DNA from: ZC4RG29 sp032907565
Lineage (GTDB): Bacteria; Bacteroidota; Bacteroidia; Cytophagales; Cyclobacteriaceae
Assembly: GCA_032907565.1 (NCBI GenBank)
Contig: JAJJPK010000185.1
Location: 1 to 40,039 of the forward strand
Direction of reading: 5' to 3'
DNA: 40,039 bases
Below are positions 26,198 through 34,935 of the stretch, in pieces. The notes under the pieces were generated by a model that made no database searches, was not told the origin of the DNA, and worked only from the letters and a program-made list of their open reading frames with translations. A program made the position numbers and the translations under genes. How positions within the stretch are numbered: position 1 is the stretch's first letter; each line of letters opens with the position of its first letter.

Positions 26198-27460
26198 ATG
26201 GCGCAAGTAGAACTTATCATGCCCAAGATGGGCGAGAGCATAATGGAGGCGACCATTCTCACGTGGCTAAAGAAACCCGGTGATCGAATAGAGCAAGACG
26301 AGTCGGTACTTGAAGTTGCCACGGACAAAGTCGACACGGAGATTCCCTCCGTGCATGCCGGCATTTTGAAGGAGATCCTGGCAAAGGAGGGTGAAACCGT
26401 TAAGGTGGGCAGTCCCATAGCCATCATTGAAGCCACCGTTCCCGAAAGTGGAGTTGATGAAAAAGTTTTAGAGCCTGTTGAAGCGGTGCCCCTGGAACGT
26501 GAGGAGCGCAGCAATGAGATCGCTGTCAAAGAAGAGCGAAAACAGGCGGCTGTCTCGGGCCGTTTCTATTCCCCCCTTGTACGCAACATTGCCAAGCAGG
26601 AGAATATCCCTATGTCAGAACTCGACACGCTCACCGGCACCGGCGCCGAAGGACGCGTGACGAAGAAGGCCCTGCTCGAATACATTTCCAACCGCAAGTC
26701 CGGAACTGTAGGAACAGGTGCCATTATTCCGCCCGCGATATCGGTGAACGGCGGTGATGAAATCGTGGAGATGGATCGCATGCGCAAGATGATCGCCGAA
26801 CGAATGGTGGCATCGAAACGTATTGCACCTCATGTTACTTCCTTCGTGGAGGCCGACGTTACACCACTCGTGTTGTGGAGGAACAAGGTAAAAGGTGAGT
26901 TTCACAAACGCGAAGGCGAAGTGCTCACGTACACTCCGATGTTTGTCGAGGCCGTCGTACTCGCCATGAAGAACTACTCGATGATCAACATATCTGTGGA
27001 TGGCGACAAGATTATCAAACGAAAAGCCATCAACATCGGCATGGCGGTGGCGCTCCCCGACGGCAACCTGATCGTTCCTGTAATCCACAATGCCGATCAG
27101 TACAACCTCAAAGGACTGATCTTTAAAGTGAATGACCTCGCCAGGCGGGCGCGCGAAAACAAACTCAAGCCCGACGAACTTGTGGGCGGCACGTTCACTA
27201 TTTCCAACGTCGGCTCCTTCGGCAACGTAATGGGAACACCCATTATCGTGCAACCACAAGTGGGGATCATTGCTCTGGGAGCGATACAAAAGAAACCGGC
27301 TGTAATTGAAACACCTACCGGCGATGCTATCGGAATTCGTCACAAAATGTTCTTGTCGCATTCCTACGATCACCGCGTTATTGACGGCGCTCTGGGCGGC
27401 ATGATGGTACGTCGAGTTGCCGACTATCTTGAAAAGTTTGATACGACCAGGGTGATCTGA
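26198..27460 (+). CDS. 2-oxo acid dehydrogenase E2 (dihydrolipoyl acyltransferase)
   Basis: A 420-residue E2 acyltransferase core of a 2-oxo acid dehydrogenase complex. A single lipoyl domain (1-76) carries the lipoylated Lys44 in ATDKVDTEIPS; a peripheral subunit-binding domain (about 120-160) reads SPLVRNIAKQENIPMSELDTL; the catalytic domain ends with SYDHRVIDGALGG, containing the catalytic His and the DG pair. It resembles branched-chain (BkdB) or generic Bacteroidota E2 more than pyruvate-specific E2, but substrate is uncertain. E1 and E3 genes are not adjacent. ATG 26198 gives the standard MAQVELIMPKMGES. Confidence 0.92.
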   Translation: MAQVELIMPKMGESIMEATILTWLKKPGDRIEQDESVLEVATDKVDTEIPSVHAGILKEILAKEGETVKVGSPIAIIEATVPESGVDEKVLEPVEAVPLEREERSNEIAVKEERKQAAVSGRFYSPLVRNIAKQENIPMSELDTLTGTGAEGRVTKKALLEYISNRKSGTVGTGAIIPPAISVNGGDEIVEMDRMRKMIAERMVASKRIAPHVTSFVEADVTPLVLWRNKVKGEFHKREGEVLTYTPMFVEAVVLAMKNYSMINISVDGDKIIKRKAINIGMAVALPDGNLIVPVIHNADQYNLKGLIFKVNDLARRARENKLKPDELVGGTFTISNVGSFGNVMGTPIIVQPQVGIIALGAIQKKPAVIETPTGDAIGIRHKMFLSHSYDHRVIDGALGGMMVRRVADYLEKFDTTRVI

Positions 27461-27557
27461 GACCCGGACAGATTACCCATTTACCCTCTGCCCTGTCCAC
27501 CCCAGGGAAAGCAAGAAGAGATTGTGCTAAGAAAAATCTTTATATCAGAATAGCTTT

Positions 27558-28703
27558 ATGAAATTCGGAACCAAGGCAGTTCATGCGGGCGTAAGGCCCG
27601 ATCCCACCACAGGGGCGATTATGACGCCCATCTATCAAACATCAACATACGTGCAAGAGTCGCCAGCAAAACACAAGGGCTATGCTTATGCACGCGGCGC
27701 GAATCCGACGCGCGATGCCCTGCAAGCCAGCATTGCGGCGCTGGAAGGAGGAAAGTACGGACTTTGTTTTTCTTCCGGGATGGGCGCGACCGACGCCGTC
27801 ATCCGATTGCTCTCGCCGGGCGACGAAGTCATCACCAGCAACGACCTTTACGGTGGCTCATACCGGATGTTCAGAAGAGTCTATGAACGGTTTGGGATCA
27901 AGTTCCATTTTCTCGATCTCACCCATCCGGAAAATATCACACCATACGTCAACGAGAAGACAAAATTATTTTGGCTTGAAACCCCAACCAACCCGCTGAT
28001 GAACATTGTCGACATCGCAGCGTGTGTCGATCTTGCAAAAGAGAATGGCGTACGGGTTGCGGTTGACAATACGTTTGCTTCGCCGTACCTGCAAAACCCA
28101 CTGAACCTTGGTGCCGATATCGTTATGCATTCCGTTACCAAATACCTGGCGGGTCACTCCGATGTCATCATGGGTGCCTTGGTAACTAACGACGAAGCGC
28201 TCCACAGCGACCTGGCATTTATTCTCAACAGCTGCGGTGCCGTCCCGGGTCCCCAGGATTGTTTTCTTGTCCTTCGCGGGATAAAAACGCTTCATCTGAG
28301 AATGGAACGACATTGCGCGAATGGAAGAGAGGTGGCTCGATTCCTGCGAGACCATCCGAAAGTCGGAAAAGTATACTGGCCGGGTTTTGACGATCATCCA
28401 AACCATGACGTGGCCTGCCGGCAGATGCGGGATTTTGGGGGGATGATCTCCTTCTCAATCAAGGACGACGACAAGGACAAGGCGATCAAATTGATGGAAA
28501 ACGTGAAGCTGTTTTCGCTTGCGGAGTCACTGGGTGGTGTCGAGTCGCTCATCAATCACCCTGCTTCCATGACACACGCAAGTGTTCCCCGTGAGGACCG
28601 CCTCAAAAGCGGGCTCGCCGACTCATTGATCCGACTCAGCGTCGGCATCGAGGATATCGAAGACTTACTCGCCGACCTCCAGCAAGCGCTAAATATGATC
28701 TGA
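27558..28703 (+). CDS. cystathionine gamma-synthase-like PLP enzyme
   Basis: A 381-residue Cys/Met metabolism PLP enzyme. The PLP lysine is K195 in HSVTKYLAGHSDVIMG; AYARGANPTRDALQ, FSSGMGAT and NDLYGGSYRMF hold the phosphate and cofactor ring contacts. The C-terminal LAESLGGVESLINHPASMTHAS is the family signature. It most likely condenses an activated homoserine ester with cysteine (gamma-synthase) for methionine synthesis or works in the reverse direction as gamma-lyase; sequence does not separate them. It is not flanked by other methionine genes, and no SAM riboswitch was seen in the 97-base leader. Confidence 0.87.
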   Translation: MKFGTKAVHAGVRPDPTTGAIMTPIYQTSTYVQESPAKHKGYAYARGANPTRDALQASIAALEGGKYGLCFSSGMGATDAVIRLLSPGDEVITSNDLYGGSYRMFRRVYERFGIKFHFLDLTHPENITPYVNEKTKLFWLETPTNPLMNIVDIAACVDLAKENGVRVAVDNTFASPYLQNPLNLGADIVMHSVTKYLAGHSDVIMGALVTNDEALHSDLAFILNSCGAVPGPQDCFLVLRGIKTLHLRMERHCANGREVARFLRDHPKVGKVYWPGFDDHPNHDVACRQMRDFGGMISFSIKDDDKDKAIKLMENVKLFSLAESLGGVESLINHPASMTHASVPREDRLKSGLADSLIRLSVGIEDIEDLLADLQQALNMI

Positions 28704-28713
28704 CGGTCTCCCT

Positions 28714-30771
28714 CTACGCGGGCGTAGCATGTTGCTTCTGCGGAAACGTTATCACAAATTCGCTGCCCTGCTTAGGCTGTGACCGGAGGGTGATCTCACC
28801 TTCGAGGCGGTCGACCAGCGTCTTCACGATGGCCAAACCCAATCCATTAGAGCTTTCGCCGCCGGTAGGTCGCGCGCTGAGTTTGGTGAACTTCTGAAAG
28901 AGTTTGCGTTTGTCTTCTTCTGAGAACCCGGGACCGTCGTCCTTTACGCGGATAAGGAATTTTCCGTCGGAGACATCAGCTGACACACTCACGACCGAAT
29001 CATTTGCCGAAAACTTGATGGCATTGGACACGAGGTTGTCTACAATGCGGGCCAGATAGTCGGCATCCGTGTAAACGGAATGATCCGATGTCGAGATATC
29101 AATTCGTATATTCTTCTGGGCTGCTGCATGCCTGAGCGATTGCATCTTGTCTTCCAGGAACTCGTCCAGTTTCACAATGGAATACTCAGGTAGGACGTTC
29201 TCCTCGAGCATATTGACATCCAGAAGGTCCTTGATAAGATCCAGCCCCGCGCGGGTTGCGTTCTTGATCATTCCGATGTAGGTCCTTTGCTCCTGCGGGT
29301 CGATGCCCTCCATTTCGAGCAAGTCGGTAAGACCGCTGATCCGATTCAGTGGCGATTTGAGGTCGTGCGCCACAATGCTCATGAGTGTGTCCTTCTCATG
29401 ATTCAATTCCGACAGCTGCATGTTCCTCCTGGATAAATTCTCGTTCTGCCGAATGATCTCTTCCCGCTGTAGCTGGATTTCCGCGTTCTTCGCCGCAAGC
29501 TTGTAGTTGATAAGCCTGCGCTTTCGGCTGTTGAACCAGTGAACCGCTGACAACAAACTTATAAACACGATGATGATGACCAGCATGATATTCTGCAGTC
29601 GCTGGCGGTGCAGGGTAGCTTCGGCCGCTTCGTGTGAAGCAATCAACAACTGGTGCTCCTTCTCCCTTTTTTCTATTAGACGCTCAATCTGACGGGTGAG
29701 GTCAACATTCTGAAGGGATTCCTTCAGGATAAGGTAACGGTTGGAGTGTTCGATGCTTGCCTGTTTGCGGCCTAGTTTATTGTAGAGTTCGCTGAGGTAG
29801 AAATGGGCATCGCGCTGCAGAATCATATTGCTGGTCCCCTCCTGCCCGTCAGTCACCTTTTTCAGATATCGGGCGGCTTCCGGATAATTTGCACGCTGGA
29901 AGTTCAAGCGGCCAAGGAGCAGATAGGTGCGTGGAAGAAGCCGCTGATTGTCGGTATCACTAACAATCCGTAGCGCCGCGTTGGCGGCTGTCGTAGCCGC
30001 TTCCGGGTCTTGTCCGTTCAGAAGATATTCTGCAAGGGCCAGGTTAATTTCTGCCTGGCTGATCCTGTCGTCAATAGATTGCGCAATGGAGTCTGCCTCT
30101 GTCAGTGAACGGATCGCGTTTGCCGAATCGCCGACCGCCTCGTATACCAGGCCAAGTTCCATGAGGGCGGACAATACGCCCCGTGGCGATCCGATTGCTT
30201 TTCTCAGTTCATAGGCCTTCAGCGACATCCGGAGGGCCTTCTCCAAGTCGTTTTGTGATTTATACAAGTTGGCCAGGCTTCGGGCGACATAGGATTGCCC
30301 CACGACATCGTCGGTGGACGCAAAGATTTCTTCGGCACGAATGAAGTTGCTATACGCCCGGGCCATGTCGCCCTGGTCGAAGAAAAGGCGGCCAAAGTTG
30401 TTATAGCCAAACCCGAGTTGAACGGAATCGCCTTCACGGCCAGCCAGTTCGATGGCCTGGGTGTGATAATCGAACGACGCTTGGTAGTCGCCCTTATACG
30501 CCATCGCCAGGCCGATAAAGCTCAGGGGCTTGGAAAGCCCCTTGGCTACGCCCAGTTCCTCCCCAAGCGCATAGGCCATTTCACAGTAATAGATGGTGCT
30601 GTCGGGGTAGGATAGACGGTATTCGAAACCCAAGTCATTGAGTAGGTTAAACCGTGTCAACCCATTGGCAGCCCGAAGGGCGGCCTTCAAGCTATCAATC
30701 CTGGAAACATTTTGTGCCTGCACAAGCACAGGCAGCGCAAAAAGGAGAAAAAAACCAACTATCCGGTTCAC
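28714..30771 (-). CDS. TPR-containing sensor histidine kinase
   Basis: A 685-residue membrane kinase. A signal peptide (MNRIVGFFLLFALPVLVQA) precedes a periplasmic TPR array (about 35-370, with repeats such as FDYHTQAIELAGREGDS and GYNNFGRLFFDQGD). Then come one membrane helix (about 393-413), a coiled coil (about 420-455), a HisKA domain with H469 in MSIVAHDLKSPLNR, and a HATPase domain with VDNLVSNAIKFS, KDDGPGFSEED and NGLGLAIVKTL. It lacks a receiver domain and has no response regulator nearby. The likely role is sensing a periplasmic signal through the TPR part. It converges on the cystathionine gene with a ten-base gap. Confidence 0.9.
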   Translation of the reverse strand: MNRIVGFFLLFALPVLVQAQNVSRIDSLKAALRAANGLTRFNLLNDLGFEYRLSYPDSTIYYCEMAYALGEELGVAKGLSKPLSFIGLAMAYKGDYQASFDYHTQAIELAGREGDSVQLGFGYNNFGRLFFDQGDMARAYSNFIRAEEIFASTDDVVGQSYVARSLANLYKSQNDLEKALRMSLKAYELRKAIGSPRGVLSALMELGLVYEAVGDSANAIRSLTEADSIAQSIDDRISQAEINLALAEYLLNGQDPEAATTAANAALRIVSDTDNQRLLPRTYLLLGRLNFQRANYPEAARYLKKVTDGQEGTSNMILQRDAHFYLSELYNKLGRKQASIEHSNRYLILKESLQNVDLTRQIERLIEKREKEHQLLIASHEAAEATLHRQRLQNIMLVIIIVFISLLSAVHWFNSRKRRLINYKLAAKNAEIQLQREEIIRQNENLSRRNMQLSELNHEKDTLMSIVAHDLKSPLNRISGLTDLLEMEGIDPQEQRTYIGMIKNATRAGLDLIKDLLDVNMLEENVLPEYSIVKLDEFLEDKMQSLRHAAAQKNIRIDISTSDHSVYTDADYLARIVDNLVSNAIKFSANDSVVSVSADVSDGKFLIRVKDDGPGFSEEDKRKLFQKFTKLSARPTGGESSNGLGLAIVKTLVDRLEGEITLRSQPKQGSEFVITFPQKQHATPA

Positions 30772-30867
30772 TGGCTCTGTTTGAAATGCGATCCGGTCTT
30801 TGCCGCCAATATACGCAAAAGGGCATCTCCATTTTGAACAATTTTTTGCCCCTTTCCGGCCTGTTTT

Positions 30868-32097
30868 TCAGGATTCCGGTTCAATATAATCCAGGTCGTT
30901 ATGAAAGGTTTCCTGTAGCAGCGTCAGCGCAGCCAGGGCCACCGCAATAGCGCCGATGCCCACAATCAGAGCGCCGTGGAGGATGCCCCATTGATCCTTG
31001 GCGGCGACAAAAAAGAAATTCAGGGCGGGAAGGGTACCACGAATGAAATTGGGTACAGTCGTCGTCACAGTCGCCCGCAAATTCGTACCAAACTGTTCTG
31101 CCGCAATGGTGACAAACAGCGCCCAGTACCCTACCGAAAATCCGAGCATAACACACATGAAGTAGAGAAATTCAGCGGACCGTACGGGGGCATATACATA
31201 TAACACAACCTGTAGCCCGGTAAACAAAATAAAGAGCCGTACTACGCGCTTGCGACTTTTCAGCAACTGGCTGATAAGTCCGCTGGACATATCTCCCAGC
31301 GCCAGGCCGACGTAGCTGAACATGACCGCCTTACCGGCCACTATGGGTTCAGCGATGCCAAGCGCGACCCCGAACTCCGGAGAAAGAATGATCAGGATGC
31401 CGACAACGTACCAGGTAGGCGTCCCGATCAGGATGCACCCGAGGTATTTCTTCAACCGGTTCGCATTGGTAAAGAGCATCAGAAAATTGCCCCTGCTGGC
31501 AGCAGTCTGCTTGACCCTGGCAAATAATCCTGACTCGAATGCTCCGATACGCATGATCAGCAGCAGAATGCCAAGACCACCTCCGATAAAGTAGGCAACC
31601 CGCCAGTCGAATATCTCGGCAATAAAATACGCCAGGACAGCGCCGAACATCCCGACCGTAGCGACTAGCGTAGTACCGTATCCCCTAATCTCTTTCGGAA
31701 GTATTTCTGCCACCAGGGTAATCCCCGCTCCCAGTTCCCCGGCCAATCCTATTCCCGCCAGAAAGCGGATCACCGCGTATTGGTCGACGTTGGTAACAAA
31801 TCCATTGGCAATGTTCGCAGCCGAGTAAAGCAAAATAGATCCGAAAAGAACGGACAGCCTGCCCTTCTTGTCGCCAAACACACCCCAGAGGATTCCTCCT
31901 AACAGCAATCCAAGCATCTGGGCATTTATGAGAAATATCCCCTCGCTCAGTACGTCCGCGTCGGGAACGCCTATACCCCGAAGGCTGGGGATTCGCACAA
32001 TGCCAAACAGCAGTAAGTCGTAGATGTCTACAAGGTAGCCGAGGGCGGCAACGATAACAGGCGTGCTAAAGAGATGCCTGCGAACAGATGAGTTCAT
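30868..32097 (-). CDS. MFS transporter, metabolite:H+ symporter type
   Basis: A 409-residue 12-helix-type transporter. It starts MNSSVRRHLFSTPVIVAALGYLVDIYDLL, whose GYLVDIYD resembles the metabolite:H+ symporter branch, and has the family A-loop motif GGILWGVFGDKKGR between helices 2 and 3. The ATG at 32097 is chosen because upstream in-frame residues (to 32388) read as proline- and serine-rich antisense of the neighbouring SDR gene. Substrate is unknown. It is divergent from the SDR-biotin cluster, so uptake of a related precursor is possible but unproven. Confidence 0.85.
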   Translation of the reverse strand: MNSSVRRHLFSTPVIVAALGYLVDIYDLLLFGIVRIPSLRGIGVPDADVLSEGIFLINAQMLGLLLGGILWGVFGDKKGRLSVLFGSILLYSAANIANGFVTNVDQYAVIRFLAGIGLAGELGAGITLVAEILPKEIRGYGTTLVATVGMFGAVLAYFIAEIFDWRVAYFIGGGLGILLLIMRIGAFESGLFARVKQTAASRGNFLMLFTNANRLKKYLGCILIGTPTWYVVGILIILSPEFGVALGIAEPIVAGKAVMFSYVGLALGDMSSGLISQLLKSRKRVVRLFILFTGLQVVLYVYAPVRSAEFLYFMCVMLGFSVGYWALFVTIAAEQFGTNLRATVTTTVPNFIRGTLPALNFFFVAAKDQWGILHGALIVGIGAIAVALAALTLLQETFHNDLDYIEPES

Positions 32098-32209
32098 CGG
32101 CAAACGGGGGTAACTTCCTGCATTCGGAAAAACACAATGTATTCGAAAAAATAAATATTTCTTCGGTATTTGCTTCGAAATTTCACTCGCCCACGCAAGA
32201 CCACTTACC

Positions 32210-33088
32210 ATGAAACACACGGAAGGCATGCTGCAGCCCGGAGCACTGAAGGACAAAACGATTATTATCACGGGTGGAGGAACCGGTCTCGGTAGGTCTA
32301 TCGGAAAATACATCCTGGAGCTCGGTGGGAACGTTGTGATTGCGAGCCGTAAGGAAGAAGTGCTGAACAAAACCGCCGCGGAACTCACCCGTGAGACCGG
32401 GGGCCAGATCCTTGCTGTGGGTTGTGATGTACGCCACTACGAAGAGATAGAAAATGTCTTACGCCAGACCGAAGAACGCTTTGGGGCCTTTCACGGCGTA
32501 CTTAACAATGCAGCGGGAAACTTCATAAGCCCGACCGAACGGTTGTCGCACCGCGCTTTTGACGCGGTTGTGGATATCGTGCTCAAGGGCTCGTATTATT
32601 TTTCGCTGGCTGCCGGAAAGTACTGGATCGCGAAGAAGCAGCCGGGCGTTTTTCTCAACATCGTCACCACCTACGCGTGGACAGGATCGGGATATGTAGT
32701 GCCATCGGCTTGCGGAAAGGCGGGGGTGCTCGCACTCACGCGGTCGCTGGCAGTTGAATGGGCACGCTATAACATTCGCTCCAACGCCATTGCACCCGGT
32801 CCGTTCCCAACACAAGGAGCGTGGTCCAGGTTGCTGCCCGGTGAATTGGCTGAAAAATTCAATCCAGCAAACCGCATACCTCTCAAGCGCGTGGGTCACC
32901 ACCAGGAGATCGCCAACCTGGCCGCCTATCTGTTGTCGGATTACTCCGCTTACGTCAATGGCGAAGTGATCACAATCGACGGTGGCGAATGGCTGAGAAA
33001 TGGAGGCGAGTTCAATCACCTCGAGTCGATTCCTTCCGAGATGTGGGACCGCCTGGAAATGATGCGCTCGAAGCAGGCAGAAAAATAA
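32210..33088 (+). CDS. 2,4-dienoyl-CoA reductase-like SDR heading the biotin operon
   Basis: A 292-residue SDR of the DECR/FadH-like branch. The NADP motif is TGGGTGLGRSIG, then NNAAGNFISPTERLS, LKGSYYFSLAAG, SACGKAGVLALTRSLAVEW and NIRSNAIAPGPFPTQG, ending IDGGEWLRNG. As in dienoyl-CoA reductases, the usual Y-x-x-x-K tyrosine is absent (Ser-Ala-Cys-Gly-Lys), so a peroxisomal-type DECR mechanism with a different tyrosine is likely. It would reduce conjugated dienoyl-CoA during unsaturated fatty acid breakdown. Only 22 bases separate it from bioF, so it is probably co-transcribed with bioF, bioD and bioA. Confidence 0.83.
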   Translation: MKHTEGMLQPGALKDKTIIITGGGTGLGRSIGKYILELGGNVVIASRKEEVLNKTAAELTRETGGQILAVGCDVRHYEEIENVLRQTEERFGAFHGVLNNAAGNFISPTERLSHRAFDAVVDIVLKGSYYFSLAAGKYWIAKKQPGVFLNIVTTYAWTGSGYVVPSACGKAGVLALTRSLAVEWARYNIRSNAIAPGPFPTQGAWSRLLPGELAEKFNPANRIPLKRVGHHQEIANLAAYLLSDYSAYVNGEVITIDGGEWLRNGGEFNHLESIPSEMWDRLEMMRSKQAEK

Positions 33089-33110
33089 CTTTCGGAAGAT
33101 TGCTTTTTTG

Positions 33111-34238
33111 ATGAACGACTTTCAGACGCGGATACACACACAATTGGAAGCGCAAAAGGCCCGCGGGCTGAACCGGCAGACACGAGTGGTCCCGGAAGAA
33201 TGGAAGGACTTCACGTCCAACGATTACCTCGGCCTCGCGCGTTCGGAAGAACTGCGGAACGCCATTCACCAATTTCTTTCTCACGCTCCCGGCAAGCGCA
33301 ACGGCAGCGGTGGGTCCCGGCTCCTCTCCGGAAACTCTTTACTGGCAGAAGAAGTCGAGCGCTTTGTTGCGACCATCAGCGCCGCGGAGTCGGGGTTGCT
33401 TTTCAGTTCCGGCTACATGGCCAACCTCGGCGTACTTTCCTGTCTTCCCCAACGGGGTGACACCGTGTTGTACGACGAGCATGCTCATGCTTCGCTAAAG
33501 GATGGAATCCGTCTTAGTCTCGCAGACCGCTACAGCTTCCACCATAACGATATGGACGACCTGGAGCGAAAGCTGACGCGCTCGAAGGGCATGGCATTCA
33601 TTGTGGCGGAGTCCGTTTATTCAATGGACGGCGACCTTTGCCCGCTTGCCGATCTCGTCGCCGTAGCGCAGCGCCATCGTGCCGTGGTCATTCTCGATGA
33701 AGCACATGCTACGGGCATCTTTGGTGAGAACGGCGGCGGACTCGCACCGGCGCTTGGCCTTGAAGAAGAAATTCCCGTCCGAATACTCACCTTCGGAAAG
33801 GCTATGGGCATCCACGGGGCTTGCGTGTGTTGTTCGGAGCCCGTACGGAACTTCCTGGTCAATTTCAGCAGACCGTTCATCTATACGACGGCAATGCCCG
33901 ATCACAGTCTGGCCGCCATTCGTTGTAGTTTTCAATATGTTAATGAACATCATGAACTAAGAGAAAAGCTGCAGCAAAAGATTGACTTGTTCCGTCAGCA
34001 CTGTTCGGTTGACACCGGCAGCGCCACGCCCATTCAACCCGTCATTATCGGAGGTAATGAGAATACGAGAGCCGCGGCGAACGTCCTTCAGTCCCGGGGT
34101 TTCGACGTGCGACCGGTACTATCACCCACGGTGAGGCCGGGAACAGAGCGTTTAAGGATATGTTTGCATGTGTATAACAGTGATGAGGATATTGTGGAAC
34201 TCGCGGAGGAGTTAAATCAGGTAGTCCGTCTGCCCTGA
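33111..34238 (+). CDS. bioF: 8-amino-7-oxononanoate synthase
   Basis: A 375-residue fold-type I PLP enzyme that condenses pimeloyl-CoA/ACP with alanine, releasing CO2, in biotin synthesis. The order is WKDFTSNDYLGLARS, NGSGGSRLLSGN, YDEHAHAS, SVYSMDGDLCPL, DEAHATGIFGENGGG and the PLP lysine K230 in ILTFGKAMGIHGA. The ATG at 33111 gives MNDFQTRIHTQLEAQKARG; a TTG one codon earlier is not needed. A related 2-amino-3-ketobutyrate ligase or serine palmitoyltransferase is excluded mainly by the bioD-bioA neighbours. Confidence 0.9.
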   Translation: MNDFQTRIHTQLEAQKARGLNRQTRVVPEEWKDFTSNDYLGLARSEELRNAIHQFLSHAPGKRNGSGGSRLLSGNSLLAEEVERFVATISAAESGLLFSSGYMANLGVLSCLPQRGDTVLYDEHAHASLKDGIRLSLADRYSFHHNDMDDLERKLTRSKGMAFIVAESVYSMDGDLCPLADLVAVAQRHRAVVILDEAHATGIFGENGGGLAPALGLEEEIPVRILTFGKAMGIHGACVCCSEPVRNFLVNFSRPFIYTTAMPDHSLAAIRCSFQYVNEHHELREKLQQKIDLFRQHCSVDTGSATPIQPVIIGGNENTRAAANVLQSRGFDVRPVLSPTVRPGTERLRICLHVYNSDEDIVELAEELNQVVRLP

Positions 34239-34323
34239 AGCTTCAAAACCTTGCCTCGCAGCACAGACAGTTCGAGTGCAAGTTGGAGTACCGTAAGTGA
34301 CAAGCAAAGAGTAAGAAGTAAGG

Positions 34324-34935
34324 ATGGATCTTTTCGTGACGGCAATCGATACTGACAGCGGTAAGACACTGGTGTCGGCAATACTGTGCGAGGCGTTGGG
34401 GGCCGATTATTGGAAACCTGTCCAGGCGGGGTTTCCGCGTGATGCCGATCGAGTCAGGGAACTTGTAAGCAACGAGAAAACGACCATCCATCCTGAACGT
34501 TATCTGCTGCAGCACGCCATGTCGCCGCATGCAGCCGCGCATCGTGAAGGGATAAGCATATCAGCAGACGATTTTTCCCGCCCTTCTACACCACGTGACC
34601 TTGTCATTGAAGGTGCCGGTGGATGTCTCGTACCGCTGAACGACACGGAGTTCATCATCGATCTCGCGCCTCGGCTCAGCGCTCAGGTCGTCCTGGTGGC
34701 CGACCTTTATCTGGGCAGCATCAACCATACGCTGTTAACAGTGGAGGCGCTGCAAGGCAGGGGGCTAAGGCCCATAGGTATTATCTTTAATGGCGAAGCC
34801 AACCCGGAGAGCGAACGCATCATCTGCCATCATACAGGATTGAAGGTGTTGCTGCAGATAGACAAAGAACGTGCGGTTGACAGGCACATGGTAATCAGAT
34901 ATGCAGAACAGTATAACAAGTCGCGAGAAAAGTGA
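34324..34935 (+). CDS. bioD: dethiobiotin synthetase
   Basis: A 203-residue ATP-dependent enzyme that closes the ureido ring of dethiobiotin. The P-loop is TAIDTDSGKT (6-15); EGAGGCLVPLND and VADLYLGSINHTLLTVEAL are the family motifs in the second half. ATG 34324 starts it after an 85-base spacer from bioF. Its last 35 bases overlap the start of bioA, suggesting translational coupling. It is somewhat shorter than E. coli BioD, mostly at the C-terminus. Confidence 0.9.
   Translation: MDLFVTAIDTDSGKTLVSAILCEALGADYWKPVQAGFPRDADRVRELVSNEKTTIHPERYLLQHAMSPHAAAHREGISISADDFSRPSTPRDLVIEGAGGCLVPLNDTEFIIDLAPRLSAQVVLVADLYLGSINHTLLTVEALQGRGLRPIGIIFNGEANPESERIICHHTGLKVLLQIDKERAVDRHMVIRYAEQYNKSREK

Noticed and set aside
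26615..27373. 252-codon minus-strand frame opposite the E2 gene
   Set aside because: It is antisense to the E2 catalytic domain with His-rich low-information sequence.
27461..27557. Possible SAM-responsive leader before the cystathionine gene
   Set aside because: Only a weak GGACAG/CTGTCC pairing with a 21-base loop is visible; no known SAM riboswitch core was recognised.
32098..32388. 97-residue N-terminal extension of the MFS transporter
   Set aside because: The extension is antisense to the SDR start and proline- and serine-rich. The ATG at 32097 gives the usual family start.
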